Below the pieces are notes generated by a model, which was not told the DNA's origin, did no database searches, and was given only the letters and a program-made list of their open reading frames with translations. The position numbers and the translations under genes were made by a program. From contig NZ_LT964854.1 in assembly GCF_900240305.1 (NCBI RefSeq), forward strand, positions 124,001-188,000: a stretch of 64,000 nucleotides of DNA, written 5' to 3'. Shown piece after piece: positions 34,061 through 43,507 of this stretch (position 1 is its first letter; every line of letters starts with the position of its first letter). Source of the stretch: Ottowia massiliensis (GTDB lineage: Bacteria > Pseudomonadota > Gammaproteobacteria > Burkholderiales > Burkholderiaceae_C).

Positions 34061-34851
34061 AACTGCGCATTGCTGCGGCCCGCGAGGGCATTGACTGGCT
34101 GCGCAGCGGCGCGCGCGCCTTTGCCCGCCAGCCCGTGGCGCTCATCGGGCTGCCGCTCATGCTGGCGGCGCTGCTGGCTTTTGTGGGCATGCTGCCGCTG
34201 GCCGGTCCGCTGCTGGCGCTGGCGCTGCTGCCGGCCGGCACGGTGGGCTTGATGGAGGCCGCACGGCAAGCCATGCAGGGGCGCTTTCCGTCGCCCGCCG
34301 TGCTGCTGACGGCGCTGCGCACCGCGCCGCAAGGCGTGCGGCAAATATTGCTGCTGGGCCTGCTGTACGCCCTGTGCGGCGCGGCAGCGGAAGGGCTGGC
34401 CTGGCTGCTGCTGGGTGCGCCGCCCGACATGACCGCGCTAGTGAACCTGTCGCAAGAGAAGCTGGCCGACCCTGCCACGCTGGAGCAGGCGCGCGCCGCC
34501 ATGCGCTACAACCTGGGCCATCTGCTGCTTTTCGCGCCGCTTTCGCTGGCCTTCTGGCATGCCCCGGCGCTCACGCACTGGCACGGCGTGCCGCCCGTCA
34601 AAAGCCTGTTTTTCAGCGCGGTGGCCGTGCTGCGCAACTGGCGCGCCTTCACCCTCTATGGCCTGGCGGCAGCGGCCCTGATGGCCAGCGCCACCCTGGC
34701 GCTGACCTTGCTGGTGCTGCTGCTGGGCGCGCCCGCGCTGGCGGCGCACGGCGTGGCGCTGCTGGGGCTGGTGATGGCGGCCATCTTCTCCGCCTCGGTG
34801 TGGTTCAGCTTCTGCGGCTGCTTCGAGGACGCGCCGCCGGAGCAAGGCTGA
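34057..34851 (+). CDS. BPSS1780-family membrane protein
   Basis: 264 aa. About six hydrophobic helices, beginning AREGIDWLRSGARAFARQPV ALIGLPLMLAALLAFVGMLP (residues 6-45), the conserved opening of the BPSS1780 family of predicted inner-membrane proteins in Burkholderiales. The end, FCGCFEDAPPEQG, is Cys-rich. No function is established. Translationally coupled to thrB by a 4-bp overlap. Confidence 0.85.
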   Translation: MKLRIAAAREGIDWLRSGARAFARQPVALIGLPLMLAALLAFVGMLPLAGPLLALALLPAGTVGLMEAARQAMQGRFPSPAVLLTALRTAPQGVRQILLLGLLYALCGAAAEGLAWLLLGAPPDMTALVNLSQEKLADPATLEQARAAMRYNLGHLLLFAPLSLAFWHAPALTHWHGVPPVKSLFFSAVAVLRNWRAFTLYGLAAAALMASATLALTLLVLLLGAPALAAHGVALLGLVMAAIFSASVWFSFCGCFEDAPPEQG

Positions 34852-35020
34852 GAGCCTGTTGGCGATTTGTTCCCGGGAGCGAAAAACGCGGTCTCGGGCG
34901 GTTTGCTGCGTTGCAAGTCTTTGCCTCGCCGGATCACAAGGCAGTCTGTCTGCGGTTTGTGCTTTGTGGCCCATCCCGCTCCGCGCTTAGCCCCTCACGG
35001 CCAGATGGCAAACAGGTTCA
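34852..35020 (+). repeat. Dispersed repeat family B, copy 7
   Basis: AGAGCCTGTTGGCGATTTGT, GAGCGAAAAACGCGGTCTCG GGCGGTTTGCTGCGTTGCAA, TGCGGTTTGTGCTTTGTGGC CCATCC, CACGGCCAGATGG. Longest and best copy; 15 bp before a family A element, forming a B-A composite. Confidence 0.75.
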
Positions 35021-35035
35021 GGGCACATGGCATGT

Positions 35036-35124
35036 TTTTGCTCCTCTATCCATAGCAATATGTCCTAGTGCAGACTGCGCAGAACGTACATTCTTGCCCC
35101 TTGAATTCGCTCCTCTTTTTGATG
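35036..35124 (-). repeat. Dispersed repeat family A, copy 11
   Basis: Plus orientation: TTTTTGCTCCTCTATCCATA GCAATATGTCCTAGTGCAGA, TTGAATTCGCTCCTCTTTTT GATGC. It may overlap the promoter of the aminotransferase gene. Confidence 0.88.
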
Positions 35125-35229
35125 CACCCTGGCCGCTGCGTCAGGCCCCGGCGCGAAACCGGTGCGCGGGGCGGACTGTGAACCGGTTCTTACAATCGGC
35201 GCATCTCTCACTCCTCTGGAAGCATCCGC

Positions 35230-36429
35230 ATGTCCCTGTTCTCCGCTGTCCAACTGGCTCCGCGCGACCCCATCCTGGGTCTGAACGAGCAATTCGCCGC
35301 TGACACCCACCCCGCCAAGGCCAACTTGGGTGTTGGCGTTTACTTTGACGACAACGGCAAGCTGCCCCTGCTGCAATGCGTGCAGGCAGCCGAGCAGGCG
35401 CTGATGAGCAAGCAGGCCCCGCGCGGCTATCTGCCCATTGACGGCTTGGCGGCCTATGACAGCGCCGTCAAGGCGCTTGTTTTCGGCGCGCAGGCTCCCG
35501 CCGTGCAGGATGGCCGCGTGGCCACCGTGCAAACGCTGGGCGGCACCGGCGCGCTGAAAATCGGGGCGGACTTTCTCAGGCAGCTCACGCCTTCGGCCAA
35601 GGTGCTGGTATCCAACCCCAGCTGGGACAACCATAAGGCCCTCTTTTCCCGCGCTGGCTTTGAAGTTGCCGCCTACCGTTATTACGACGCCGCCCGGCGC
35701 GGCGTGGACTTTGAGGGCATGCTGGCCGACCTGAACGCCGCCGCCGCAGGCGACATCGTTGTGCTGCACGCCTGCTGCCACAACCCCACGGGCTATGACC
35801 TCAGCGCCGCGCAGTGGGATCAGGTCATTGCCGCCGTCAAGGCCAAGGGCCTCACCGCCTTTCTCGATATGGCCTACCAGGGCTTTGGCCAGGGCTTGGC
35901 GGAAGACGGCGCCGTCATCGGCAAATTTGCGGCCGCTGGCCTGAGCTTTTTCGTCTCCACTTCTTTCAGCAAGAGCTTCAGTCTCTACGGCGAGCGCGTG
36001 GGCGCTCTCTCCGTGGTGTGCGAGAGCAAGGATGAAGCCGCCCGCGTGCTCAGCCAGCTCAAGCTCACCATCCGCACCAACTACAGCAACCCGCCCACGC
36101 ATGGCGCCGCCGTGGTTTCCGCCGTGCTGAACACCCCCGAATGGCGCGCCTTATGGGAAAAAGAGCTGGGCGAAATGCGCACGCGCATCAAGGCCATGCG
36201 CCAGGCGCTGGCCGATGGCCTGAAAGCTGCGGGCGTCACGCAAGACATGAGCTTCATCGTCAATCAAGTTGGCATGTTCAGCTATTCCGGCCTGTCAAAA
36301 GAGCAAATGCAGCGCCTGCGCAGCGAATTCGGCGTTTACGGCACCGATTCGGGCCGCCTGTGCGTGGCCGCGCTCAACAGCCGCAATATTGACCATGTTT
36401 GCCAGGCTATTGCGGCGGTTATGAAATAG
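35230..36429 (+). CDS. Aromatic amino acid / aspartate aminotransferase (class I, PLP)
   Basis: 399 aa with a good ribosome site (TCCTCTGGAAGC before the ATG). MSLFSAVQLAPRDPILGLNE is the start shared by the AspC/TyrB family. Key parts are LGVGVYFDDNGKLPLL (substrate loop), NPSWDNHKALFSRAGF, HACCHNPTGYDL (PLP contact, about 180), DMAYQGFGQGL and the Schiff-base lysine in TSFSKSFSLYGERVGAL (about 246). RTNYSNPPTHGAAVV and the Arg near the C-terminus bind the carboxylates. It transfers amino groups between glutamate and aromatic amino acids or aspartate. TyrB-like by context, but AspC cannot be excluded. Confidence 0.94.
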   Translation: MSLFSAVQLAPRDPILGLNEQFAADTHPAKANLGVGVYFDDNGKLPLLQCVQAAEQALMSKQAPRGYLPIDGLAAYDSAVKALVFGAQAPAVQDGRVATVQTLGGTGALKIGADFLRQLTPSAKVLVSNPSWDNHKALFSRAGFEVAAYRYYDAARRGVDFEGMLADLNAAAAGDIVVLHACCHNPTGYDLSAAQWDQVIAAVKAKGLTAFLDMAYQGFGQGLAEDGAVIGKFAAAGLSFFVSTSFSKSFSLYGERVGALSVVCESKDEAARVLSQLKLTIRTNYSNPPTHGAAVVSAVLNTPEWRALWEKELGEMRTRIKAMRQALADGLKAAGVTQDMSFIVNQVGMFSYSGLSKEQMQRLRSEFGVYGTDSGRLCVAALNSRNIDHVCQAIAAVMK

Positions 36430-36530
36430 TCATTTTGTCCTCTCGCGGCCTGGCCGCATCCGGCAAAAACGGCGCTGCAAAGCAGCCGTTTGCATTCGGG
36501 CATGCGTGTTCCCATGCTCCCGGCATGAAA

Positions 36531-36570
36531 AAGGCGGCAGGCCAAATGCCTGCCGCCTTCGTGTTTTTCT
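36531..36570. terminator. Bidirectional rho-independent terminator
   Basis: AAGGCGGCAGGC, loop CAAAT, GCCTGCCGCCTT, then CGTGTTTTT on plus and a T run (CTTTTTCATGCC) on minus. It lies between the convergent aminotransferase and LysM genes and can serve both. Confidence 0.88.
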
Positions 36571-36598
36571 GAAATGGTCTTCAGGCCATCATTGCAAA

Positions 36599-38341
36599 TC
36601 AGCCAATGGTCAGCTGCCCTGGCAGTTTGGCATATTGTTTGTCGCCGACATCGAAGCCATCTGAAATATTAAACAAGCGATAGCATGTGTTGTAATCGTT
36701 GCCATTCAGGTTGCGCGCCAGACTGATTGCAAAATCTTCAACCGAAGCAGCTTGCCCGCCCATGGTAACCAGCTCTCGCAAATTCGGGTTGCGCTCGCCA
36801 GCTTTCGTGGCTAGATCAAGCAGGGTTTTCATTTCGCTGCTGGTATAAGTCAGCGTAACAGTCTGGCCCGCCTTGACAGGGCCGCTGGTGGCTTTGTTCG
36901 CATCTCCCGTTTGCGCAATATTTAGCAGCTGGGCGCTGTTTTCATCTACCTTCACGGTGTAGGAATAACGCCTCTCCGAGACCACTTCCTTGCCGCTGGC
37001 ATCAAATTTCTGCGTGACGGTCATGGGTACATTGCCCGAATATTGAAGGGTGACCGTGCCTTGTGCCGTACCATCCGGGAATCTCGTGATGACGGTATTG
37101 CCAGTATTTTTGGCGCCTTCCAGGCCAAGATTGACCGGTCCCAGCTTGATATCCAGCTTTGATTGCGAACTGAAATCGAGTTTCTCGATGGCCTTTACGC
37201 TCGAGATACCCGTTCCATTGTTTTCCGGCATATTGCCGTTGGCAAGAAAGTCGTTATAGGCGGCCTTTCCTTCCGGGGTGGACAGATCGAATTCGGCGGT
37301 TTTCAAATGCGCAGTTTCCAGCTTGTCATTGCGCCCCAGCATGATGCTGGCCACTTCAAAATCAATGCCCACGCCGTTATACGCGTTAATGGCCTCTTTC
37401 GGGCCTGCCGTCACACGAACCTTGTTGGTATCGGTTTTTTCCACCAGCAGGCTGACGCCGCTTTCATCCGTGATTTTGGTCTGTGTGGCCAAATGCTTGA
37501 ACGTCGCCTTGAATTCATTGGTGGAATATGAAGAACCGTCCATTTTGACCACGGTTCCGGTCGGCATGGAATCGGGCGAAAACGGGCTGACGGTGCGCGG
37601 CGCCGTGCTTTTGGCGGCCTGCTCCGGCATGGACACTTCAAAACTGCTCTTGATGCCGCTGGTATGCCCCGCGCTGAGGCCGACATGGCCACCGCTGGCG
37701 CCGCCCTGCAAACTCACGGACACATCGCCAGACGAAGTGAAGGTGGTAACGCCGTTTTTGGTGTTCAGGCCGCTGACCACCGTGGCATTGGTATTCACGC
37801 CAAAGCTGATGCCATAGCCCTTTGAAGTTTTGATGCTCTCCGTGAAGCCCGTGCCAGCCGAAACGCTGAATGTGCCTTTGCTGGGGTCCACAGACGCATC
37901 CAGGCTGCGTGACGAAGAGGATGAGCTTTCGCTGCCGTCCAGATTCGTGGTCTTGGTGGTGTCCGTCTGTTTGCCGCCAACTGAAACCTTGCCATCGGTA
38001 TCCCCGCCGACATGGGTGTTGGTCTTGCTGGTTTTTTCTGTTGTGGCGCCGCCCTGCGGCACGCCAGGAGCGGAAGCAGACTGGTCGTCATTCACCGTCA
38101 CGCTGCCCTTGCCCGGCTGGGCTGCTTTTGACTGTTTTTCGGGAATGTTCAGAACATCGCCCGGATAGAGCGCATCGGGATTGCTGATTTGCGGATTTTT
38201 CGCGATGAGGTCCTGCGTGCTCACGCCCTGCTTGCTGGCAATGCCGCCAATCGTGTCGCCATGCTGGACGGTGTAGGTTTTTTGCTCCTGCGGCGGCTGC
38301 ACTCGCGGCAACAGGCTAGCGATCAAGGGGGCAATGCTCAT
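36599..38341 (-). CDS. LysM-domain protein, beta-rich, unknown function
   Basis: 580 aa from ATG 38341, preceded by AAAGGAGATTCAGCC. One LysM (YTVQHGDTIGGIASKQGVST and QDLIAKNPQISNPDALYPGD VLNIPE, about 25-72) lies near the N-terminus. A Ser/Thr/Gly-rich middle (GSESSSSSSRSLDASVDPSK) follows, then a long beta-type region with repeated G-T-V strands, and a short C-terminal domain (FAISLARNLNGNDYNTCYRL FNISDGFDVGDKQYAKL). There is no signal peptide, so secretion would need a dedicated system. It is divergent from a second LysM protein whose LysM is closely similar. No known enzyme motif found. Confidence 0.85.
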   Translation of the reverse strand: MSIAPLIASLLPRVQPPQEQKTYTVQHGDTIGGIASKQGVSTQDLIAKNPQISNPDALYPGDVLNIPEKQSKAAQPGKGSVTVNDDQSASAPGVPQGGATTEKTSKTNTHVGGDTDGKVSVGGKQTDTTKTTNLDGSESSSSSSRSLDASVDPSKGTFSVSAGTGFTESIKTSKGYGISFGVNTNATVVSGLNTKNGVTTFTSSGDVSVSLQGGASGGHVGLSAGHTSGIKSSFEVSMPEQAAKSTAPRTVSPFSPDSMPTGTVVKMDGSSYSTNEFKATFKHLATQTKITDESGVSLLVEKTDTNKVRVTAGPKEAINAYNGVGIDFEVASIMLGRNDKLETAHLKTAEFDLSTPEGKAAYNDFLANGNMPENNGTGISSVKAIEKLDFSSQSKLDIKLGPVNLGLEGAKNTGNTVITRFPDGTAQGTVTLQYSGNVPMTVTQKFDASGKEVVSERRYSYTVKVDENSAQLLNIAQTGDANKATSGPVKAGQTVTLTYTSSEMKTLLDLATKAGERNPNLRELVTMGGQAASVEDFAISLARNLNGNDYNTCYRLFNISDGFDVGDKQYAKLPGQLTIG

Positions 38342-38615
38342 GGCTGAATCTCCTTTGGGTGGTTGCACAAAAGCGGACTTCCACACTTTAGAAGCTTGTA
38401 CGTCATAGCGATAGCTGGGGTGATTACCAGTCGGGCAAACACAAGCCCCTGGGTTTTGCGTCTTCCTATACAAAGATACCCCTAGGAAAACACCCCAGCT
38501 AGGCAGCAGATATCGCGCTCAATAGACTGGAAGCGCAAGTTCAGCTGGTTTTAAGGCGAATCCAAAGCAAGCCGTCCGGCTGGTATCACCCCCTCCATCT
38601 TTGAAAGGTCCTGTT

Positions 38616-41600
38616 ATGGCTTCCGGTATTCATGGCACCAATCTCATTTCCCATACCAAGTTTGTGCCGCCTCCGCCCCCACCTCCGCCACCGCCCCGCA
38701 AAGAGGTTGATAACGCCGTGCGCCAGCCAAACTTGCATGCAGGAAAGTCCGATGCGCCCCCGCCAGAGCGCTACGTGCAGCACGAAGTGCAAAAAAACGA
38801 AAACCTGACTGAAATCGCCCACCGCTACCAAACCTCCACCCCCATGCTGGAGGCAGCCAATCCGCAGCTGAACAATCCTGATGCGCTGGAAATAGGGCAA
38901 AAACTGAATGTGCCTATCGGCGCCAATTACGGAACCGAACCCACGCGCGATGTGCTGGAACCCGGGCAGACGCTGACCGACATGGCGCGCGAACACCCAA
39001 ACGTGAGCGCACGAGACATCGCCCGCGCCAACCGCTCCAGCGTGCCCAACAGCAACCGCGTGCAGGCTGGCCAAGAACTATGGGTGCCCGCGCAGAAAGA
39101 TGCTTCACCGCTGGAGCAGAAAGTGCAGGCCACCGACCAGGCCCAGGCTTCGCTGGACCATGCCCAGCAGCGCTATGACTCGCTGCCGCCTGACGCCCAC
39201 CCTGCTGTCCGTGAAGACGCACACCGCAGCGTGCAAACGGCGCAAGGCAATCTAAACCAGGCTGTGCGCGAAGAGCTGGACCTGCGCGCCAAAAACGCCA
39301 CCCCGCCAGAAGGCGCCTGGAGTAATGATGAAGAACGCTACGCCGCTGCTGGCGCACAGCTGAAGGAACGCTATCAGGCTGACGCAGGCGCCACCAAGCA
39401 GCTGGACACGGCTTTGCAAACCCTGGCAAATGAACGCTATCGCGCCAGCCCCGCAGGCCAGGCGGAAGAAATCGTCACTCAGGCCACGGCGGCAGGCAAG
39501 TCGCCAGAGCAGCAAATGCAGGAGCTGTCCAAACGCTTGGCAGATGCACCGCCCGAAGTCAAGTCAGCCGTGGCAGCCAGCCCGAAGGGCCAGCAAATGT
39601 TGCAGGACGCAGCCACCTGGGCGACAGAACCGCTGGCAGGCGGTGATGCCCAGCAGGCTGAACGCGACCACGGCACCCCTTTGGCCGCAGGCATCCAAAG
39701 CGCAGAGCGCCTGGAGCAAGTCACAAGAGGCCTGCCGCCTGACATGGCCGCGCAGCTCACGGGCAAGGCCATGCCCACGATCGAAGCCTTCAGTGGCAGC
39801 TTCAAGGAACATTACCCCACGCTGAACTCGCCTTTCACAGACGATGGCTTCCAGAACCTGATGAAGGCAATGGACCGCGGTATCGATACCCCGCAGGGCC
39901 AGATCAACATGCAAAAACTGGCTGCGCAGGACGTATGGGACCGCACGGCCATGCATCAGCACATTGCGGAAGGAGGCCGTCCCGCCTACGCGCTTGAATG
40001 GGCCAAGCAGCAAGGCGTGGATATTGACGCCGTAAAGCAGGACATCCGTTCTGCCATGAAAACGTATGCCAGCAGCATTGACCAGACAGGCAAGGCATAC
40101 GCCGAACACATGAGCGAGCTGGGCTGGCTGGTGGCCAATCATGGCGGCGCCATGACGCCTGAGCAGCTTGAGCAGGCCATTGCCCAATACGCCAAAGAAA
40201 AAGGCCCTGAATGGGAAGCCAAGGGCAATGAGCTGAAAGCCCGCCTGGTCGCGCATGGCGAAAAACTGGCAGGACAGATCGCCGATCTGGACCCGGAAGG
40301 CGGCAGCGCGGAAATCGCCAAGGAAATCCTCAGCAATCCTTCGGCGCAGCTGGCGTTCAGCTCCGCCGTGCAGTCAAACCCGGAACTTCTGGCTGGCGCG
40401 CAGGGCGAGAAAGTCGCCAACTTCTTCTCCAATCCGGGCGTGCAGGCCAAGCTGGGCGATCAGGGGCGCAAGCTGGTTAATGAACTGGCCTCGGCCTATG
40501 CCAAGGGCGTCGTTTTGGACAAGATTGGCAAGCTGGACCCTAGCGATGCCGCCAGCGTGGCCAGCGCCAAACAAGCGCTGACCGGTCTGAAAGACTCACG
40601 CTTTGCCAAACTGCTGGGGCTTTCGCCCTCGCAGATGGACGAAGTCGTCTCGGCGCTGGAAAACACCATTCCCAAGGCAGGCGAATCGGCTGATGACATC
40701 GCAAAGCGCACGAGCGCGCTGGATACCAAGCTCAATGGCATCAAGGGGCTGAATGGTTCCACGGCAGCCGGGCGGCTGATACGCGGGCTGGGCATAGCGC
40801 TTTCTGGCGTGAGCTTCCTGGCTTCCACAGGCAAGGCCATCAATGACCCCACCGTCAAAAATGGCCTGCAAGCCATCGTGGGCGCTGCTGGTCTGGGCCA
40901 GCGCGGCAGTGAGCTTCTGGTGGCCATAGGCAAGGTGGATGCCGACTCCGCTTTGGGTAAGCTGGGTGGCAAAACTGCAGGCAAGGTGGTGGGTGCTTTA
41001 GGCGCCGCCCTTGACGCCTGGAGCATGGGCGAATCGTTTGCCTCTGGCGATATTCCTTCCGGCGTGCTGTACGGCACTAGCGCCGCAGGCGGCCTGATGG
41101 CCACTTTTGGCGCAGGCAGCATGGCCGGCCCCATCGGCATCGGACTGGTGGTGGTCTCCGTGATTGGCCTTGGCATATGGAACTCCGTGAAGGAAGCCAA
41201 CAAGCACGAACCCGGCAGTGACGGCGGCGCATCTTTGCGGTTCCTGCAAAACGCAGGCATTTCCGAAGCAGCGGCCCAGGAACTGGTCAATCAGAACGGA
41301 AAGGGACACAGCCCAGTGCCGCTGCTGCTGCGTTATGCCGAACACAAGGGCTTGGACATGCAAAAACCGGAAGACCAGAAAAAGTTCGTTGACTGGCTCA
41401 ACCACATGCCTCATGACAAGCTGGTCAATTTGCGTGACCGCCTGCACCAAACGCTTGACTACAACGACGGAAACATGGAGAAATTCCCGGCGGCCAAGGA
41501 GGGCGACGATCGCTGGAAGCCCGTCCAGAAAGTGCCAACGGGAGGCCCTGGTTACGGAACGATGGATGTCAATATGCCCCCCAGCTCCGCCGCGCAAATG

Positions 41601-41645
41601 GACAAGGTGCTCACCCACCTGGGTCTGCCCGTGCTCACTCCTTGA
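38616..41645 (+). CDS. Large LysM protein with polyproline start and hydrophobic C-terminal region
   Basis: 1009 aa from ATG 38616 (GAAAGG 8 bp upstream). Order: a run of ten prolines near residues 15-25; LysM 1, VQHEVQKNENLTEIAHRYQT STPMLEAANPQLNNPDALEI (about 54-95); LysM 2, LEPGQTLTDMAREHPNVSAR DIARANRSS; a long alpha-helical Ala/Gln-rich region with coiled-coil character (about 160-700); then a Gly/Ala-rich hydrophobic segment (GVLYGTSAAGGLMATFGAGS, MAGPIGIGLVVVSVIGLGIW, about 825-865); and a soluble tail. There is no signal peptide. The architecture resembles large effector-like proteins with a membrane-active module, but no toxin domain is recognised. A small zinc-ribbon membrane protein follows 21 bp later. 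Confidence 0.87.
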   Translation: MASGIHGTNLISHTKFVPPPPPPPPPPRKEVDNAVRQPNLHAGKSDAPPPERYVQHEVQKNENLTEIAHRYQTSTPMLEAANPQLNNPDALEIGQKLNVPIGANYGTEPTRDVLEPGQTLTDMAREHPNVSARDIARANRSSVPNSNRVQAGQELWVPAQKDASPLEQKVQATDQAQASLDHAQQRYDSLPPDAHPAVREDAHRSVQTAQGNLNQAVREELDLRAKNATPPEGAWSNDEERYAAAGAQLKERYQADAGATKQLDTALQTLANERYRASPAGQAEEIVTQATAAGKSPEQQMQELSKRLADAPPEVKSAVAASPKGQQMLQDAATWATEPLAGGDAQQAERDHGTPLAAGIQSAERLEQVTRGLPPDMAAQLTGKAMPTIEAFSGSFKEHYPTLNSPFTDDGFQNLMKAMDRGIDTPQGQINMQKLAAQDVWDRTAMHQHIAEGGRPAYALEWAKQQGVDIDAVKQDIRSAMKTYASSIDQTGKAYAEHMSELGWLVANHGGAMTPEQLEQAIAQYAKEKGPEWEAKGNELKARLVAHGEKLAGQIADLDPEGGSAEIAKEILSNPSAQLAFSSAVQSNPELLAGAQGEKVANFFSNPGVQAKLGDQGRKLVNELASAYAKGVVLDKIGKLDPSDAASVASAKQALTGLKDSRFAKLLGLSPSQMDEVVSALENTIPKAGESADDIAKRTSALDTKLNGIKGLNGSTAAGRLIRGLGIALSGVSFLASTGKAINDPTVKNGLQAIVGAAGLGQRGSELLVAIGKVDADSALGKLGGKTAGKVVGALGAALDAWSMGESFASGDIPSGVLYGTSAAGGLMATFGAGSMAGPIGIGLVVVSVIGLGIWNSVKEANKHEPGSDGGASLRFLQNAGISEAAAQELVNQNGKGHSPVPLLLRYAEHKGLDMQKPEDQKKFVDWLNHMPHDKLVNLRDRLHQTLDYNDGNMEKFPAAKEGDDRWKPVQKVPTGGPGYGTMDVNMPPSSAAQMDKVLTHLGLPVLTP

Positions 41646-41666
41646 CGGCAAACAAAGTCATCGCAC

Positions 41667-42014
41667 ATGTCAGCCACTACCTGTCCCCACTGCGGGCAAC
41701 CCGCCATGTCTTCATTGAAGAAGCTCGCTCTCGGCTGGGCACGCAGCGTGCCTTGCAAGGCGTGCGGGCTGCGGGTTTCGGTTTCACCTTTGCCTGCCGT
41801 GGCAGCCATGCTGCCAAGCATGGCCGTGGTGCTGGCGGTCACATTGCGCTGGGTGCGCGATCCCGCCCTCATGATCATGCTGGGCGTTGTGGCCTTGTCG
41901 ATTTCTTTTGTGCTGCACCTGTGGGCTGTTCCGCTGATCAGGACGCAACTGACTGATCCACGCGCCGTGGCCAGGGCGCGCGGCCAGGATCAGGGCGATC
42001 AGCCGCCTCGCTGA
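41667..42014 (+). CDS. Zinc-ribbon two-helix membrane protein downstream of the LysM gene
   Basis: 115 aa. The N-terminus MSATTCPHCGQPAMSSLKKL, followed by PCKACGLRVS, has two CxxC pairs (6-9 and 30-33), a typical zinc ribbon. Two hydrophobic helices follow (VAAMLPSMAVVLAVTLRWV, MIMLGVVALSISFVLHLWAV P). The start lies 21 bp after the large LysM gene, so the two are probably co-transcribed. The role is unknown; immunity or export partner functions are speculative. Its last codons overlap the 3' end of the convergent xseA gene (41999-42014). Confidence 0.78.
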   Translation: MSATTCPHCGQPAMSSLKKLALGWARSVPCKACGLRVSVSPLPAVAAMLPSMAVVLAVTLRWVRDPALMIMLGVVALSISFVLHLWAVPLIRTQLTDPRAVARARGQDQGDQPPR

Positions 42015-43507
42015 ACAGGCGAAACCTCCGCGCTCTGCACGGTCAGCGCCAGCGCGCCGTCGGCCAGCGTGGCCCGCACGGGCTGGCCGGGCTGGGCTTG
42101 GGCGGCGCGGGTCAGGGGCAGGCCGCCGCTGGTTTGCAGCAGGGCGTAGCCGCGCGCCAGGGTGTGGCGTGGGTCGAGCAGGTCAAGCCGCAAGGCGGCG
42201 CGGGTCAGGCGCTCGCGTTCGGCTTGCAGGGCGCGGGCAGCAGCCAAAGGCCATGCCTGCGCCAGGCTTTGCAGGCGCTGGCGGGCGCTTTGCAGCGCGG
42301 GAGCGCTGGCGGTGGGCAGGCGCTGGCAGGCGTGCGCCAGGCGTGCGGTTTCGCGCTCCAGCCGCAGGCGCAGCGCATGCAGCATGCGTTGCTGATGGCG
42401 CTCCAGCCGCAGGCGTTCGGCGGCCAAGGCGCTGGCAGGGCGGCCCAGACGCAGCGCCAGGTGATCCAGCCGCTGGCCTTGCGTGTCGATGCGGTGGCGC
42501 GCGGCGCGGGCCAGCCGCGCGGCTTGCGTTTGCAAGGCGGCCAGCAAAGTGGCGCGGTCAGGGCAGGCCAGTTCGGCGGCGGCAGTGGGCGTGGGCGCGC
42601 GCAGATCGGCCACGAAGTCGGCAATGGTGAAGTCGCTTTCATGCCCTACGCCGCTGATGACGGGGATAGGGCTGGCGGCAATGGCGCGGGCCAATGCTTC
42701 GTCGTTGAAAGCCCAGAGGTCTTCAATGGAGCCGCCGCCGCGCACAAGCAAGATGACATCCACGCACGGCTGCCGCTGCTTTTCCGGTGCCGCCGCACGG
42801 CGATGCAGCCGGGCCAGTGCATTCATGGCATGGATGAGTTCGGCCGGCGCGCCCGCGCCCTGCACAGCAGCGGGCGAGACGATGACGGGCACGTGCGGCG
42901 CGCGGCGGCGCAGGGCCGTGAGCACATCGTGCAAGGCAGCGGCGTGCAATGAAGTGACCACGCCAATGCCGCGCGGCTGCGCGGGCGGCGCCCGTTTGCG
43001 GGCAGCGTCAAACAATCCCTCGGCCTGCAAGCGGGCCTTGAGCTGCAAAAACTGCTCAAACAATGCGCCCTGCCCGGCGCGGCGCATGGTCTCTACCACC
43101 AGTTGCAAATCGCCCCGCGCCTCATACACGCCCAGGCGGCCGCGCGCCAGCACTTGCTCGCCATCGCGCGGCGCGAAATCCAGCCCGCTGGCCGCGCGGC
43201 GGAACATGGCGCAGCGCAGCTGCCCCGTTTCATCTTTCAGCGAGAAGTAGCAATGCCCGCTGGCCGCGCGCGAAAAGCCGGTGATTTCGCCCTGCACCGT
43301 CACCGGGTTCAGCCGCGCATCCAGCACCTGCGCGATGGCCTGGCACAGCTGGCCCACGGGCCACACATCGGACTGCGGCAAGGCGGCTTGCAAACCACCC
43401 TGCGCAGCAGCGGAAAAACCGGCGCGAACGCTCACTGCCACGGCCACACCTGCCGTTCTTCCACAAAAAGCGCGCTCCCGGGGTAGGCGCGGCGCGCCTC
43501 CGCGCAA
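41999..43507 (-). CDS. xseA: Exodeoxyribonuclease VII large subunit
   Basis: 502 aa from the outermost start; a GTG at 43435 (VSVRAGFSAAAQ) would give 478 aa, nearer the family norm of about 450, and may be the true start. The OB-fold GEITGFSRAASGHCYFSLKD ETGQLRCAMF is followed by the catalytic region PRGIGVVTSLHAAALHDVL, VDVILLVRGGGSIEDLWAFN DE and PVISGVGHESDFTIADFVAD LRAPTPTAAAEL, all diagnostic, then a long coiled coil rich in RLAxAxxRL. With XseB it degrades single-stranded DNA to oligonucleotides. Convergent with the preceding gene. Confidence 0.95.
   Translation of the reverse strand: MRGGAPRLPRERAFCGRTAGVAVAVSVRAGFSAAAQGGLQAALPQSDVWPVGQLCQAIAQVLDARLNPVTVQGEITGFSRAASGHCYFSLKDETGQLRCAMFRRAASGLDFAPRDGEQVLARGRLGVYEARGDLQLVVETMRRAGQGALFEQFLQLKARLQAEGLFDAARKRAPPAQPRGIGVVTSLHAAALHDVLTALRRRAPHVPVIVSPAAVQGAGAPAELIHAMNALARLHRRAAAPEKQRQPCVDVILLVRGGGSIEDLWAFNDEALARAIAASPIPVISGVGHESDFTIADFVADLRAPTPTAAAELACPDRATLLAALQTQAARLARAARHRIDTQGQRLDHLALRLGRPASALAAERLRLERHQQRMLHALRLRLERETARLAHACQRLPTASAPALQSARQRLQSLAQAWPLAAARALQAERERLTRAALRLDLLDPRHTLARGYALLQTSGGLPLTRAAQAQPGQPVRATLADGALALTVQSAEVSPVQRGG

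Noticed and set aside
38680..38700. CCGCCTCCGCCCCCACC simple repeat
   Set aside because: Encodes the polyproline stretch of the large LysM protein in frame; not an independent feature.
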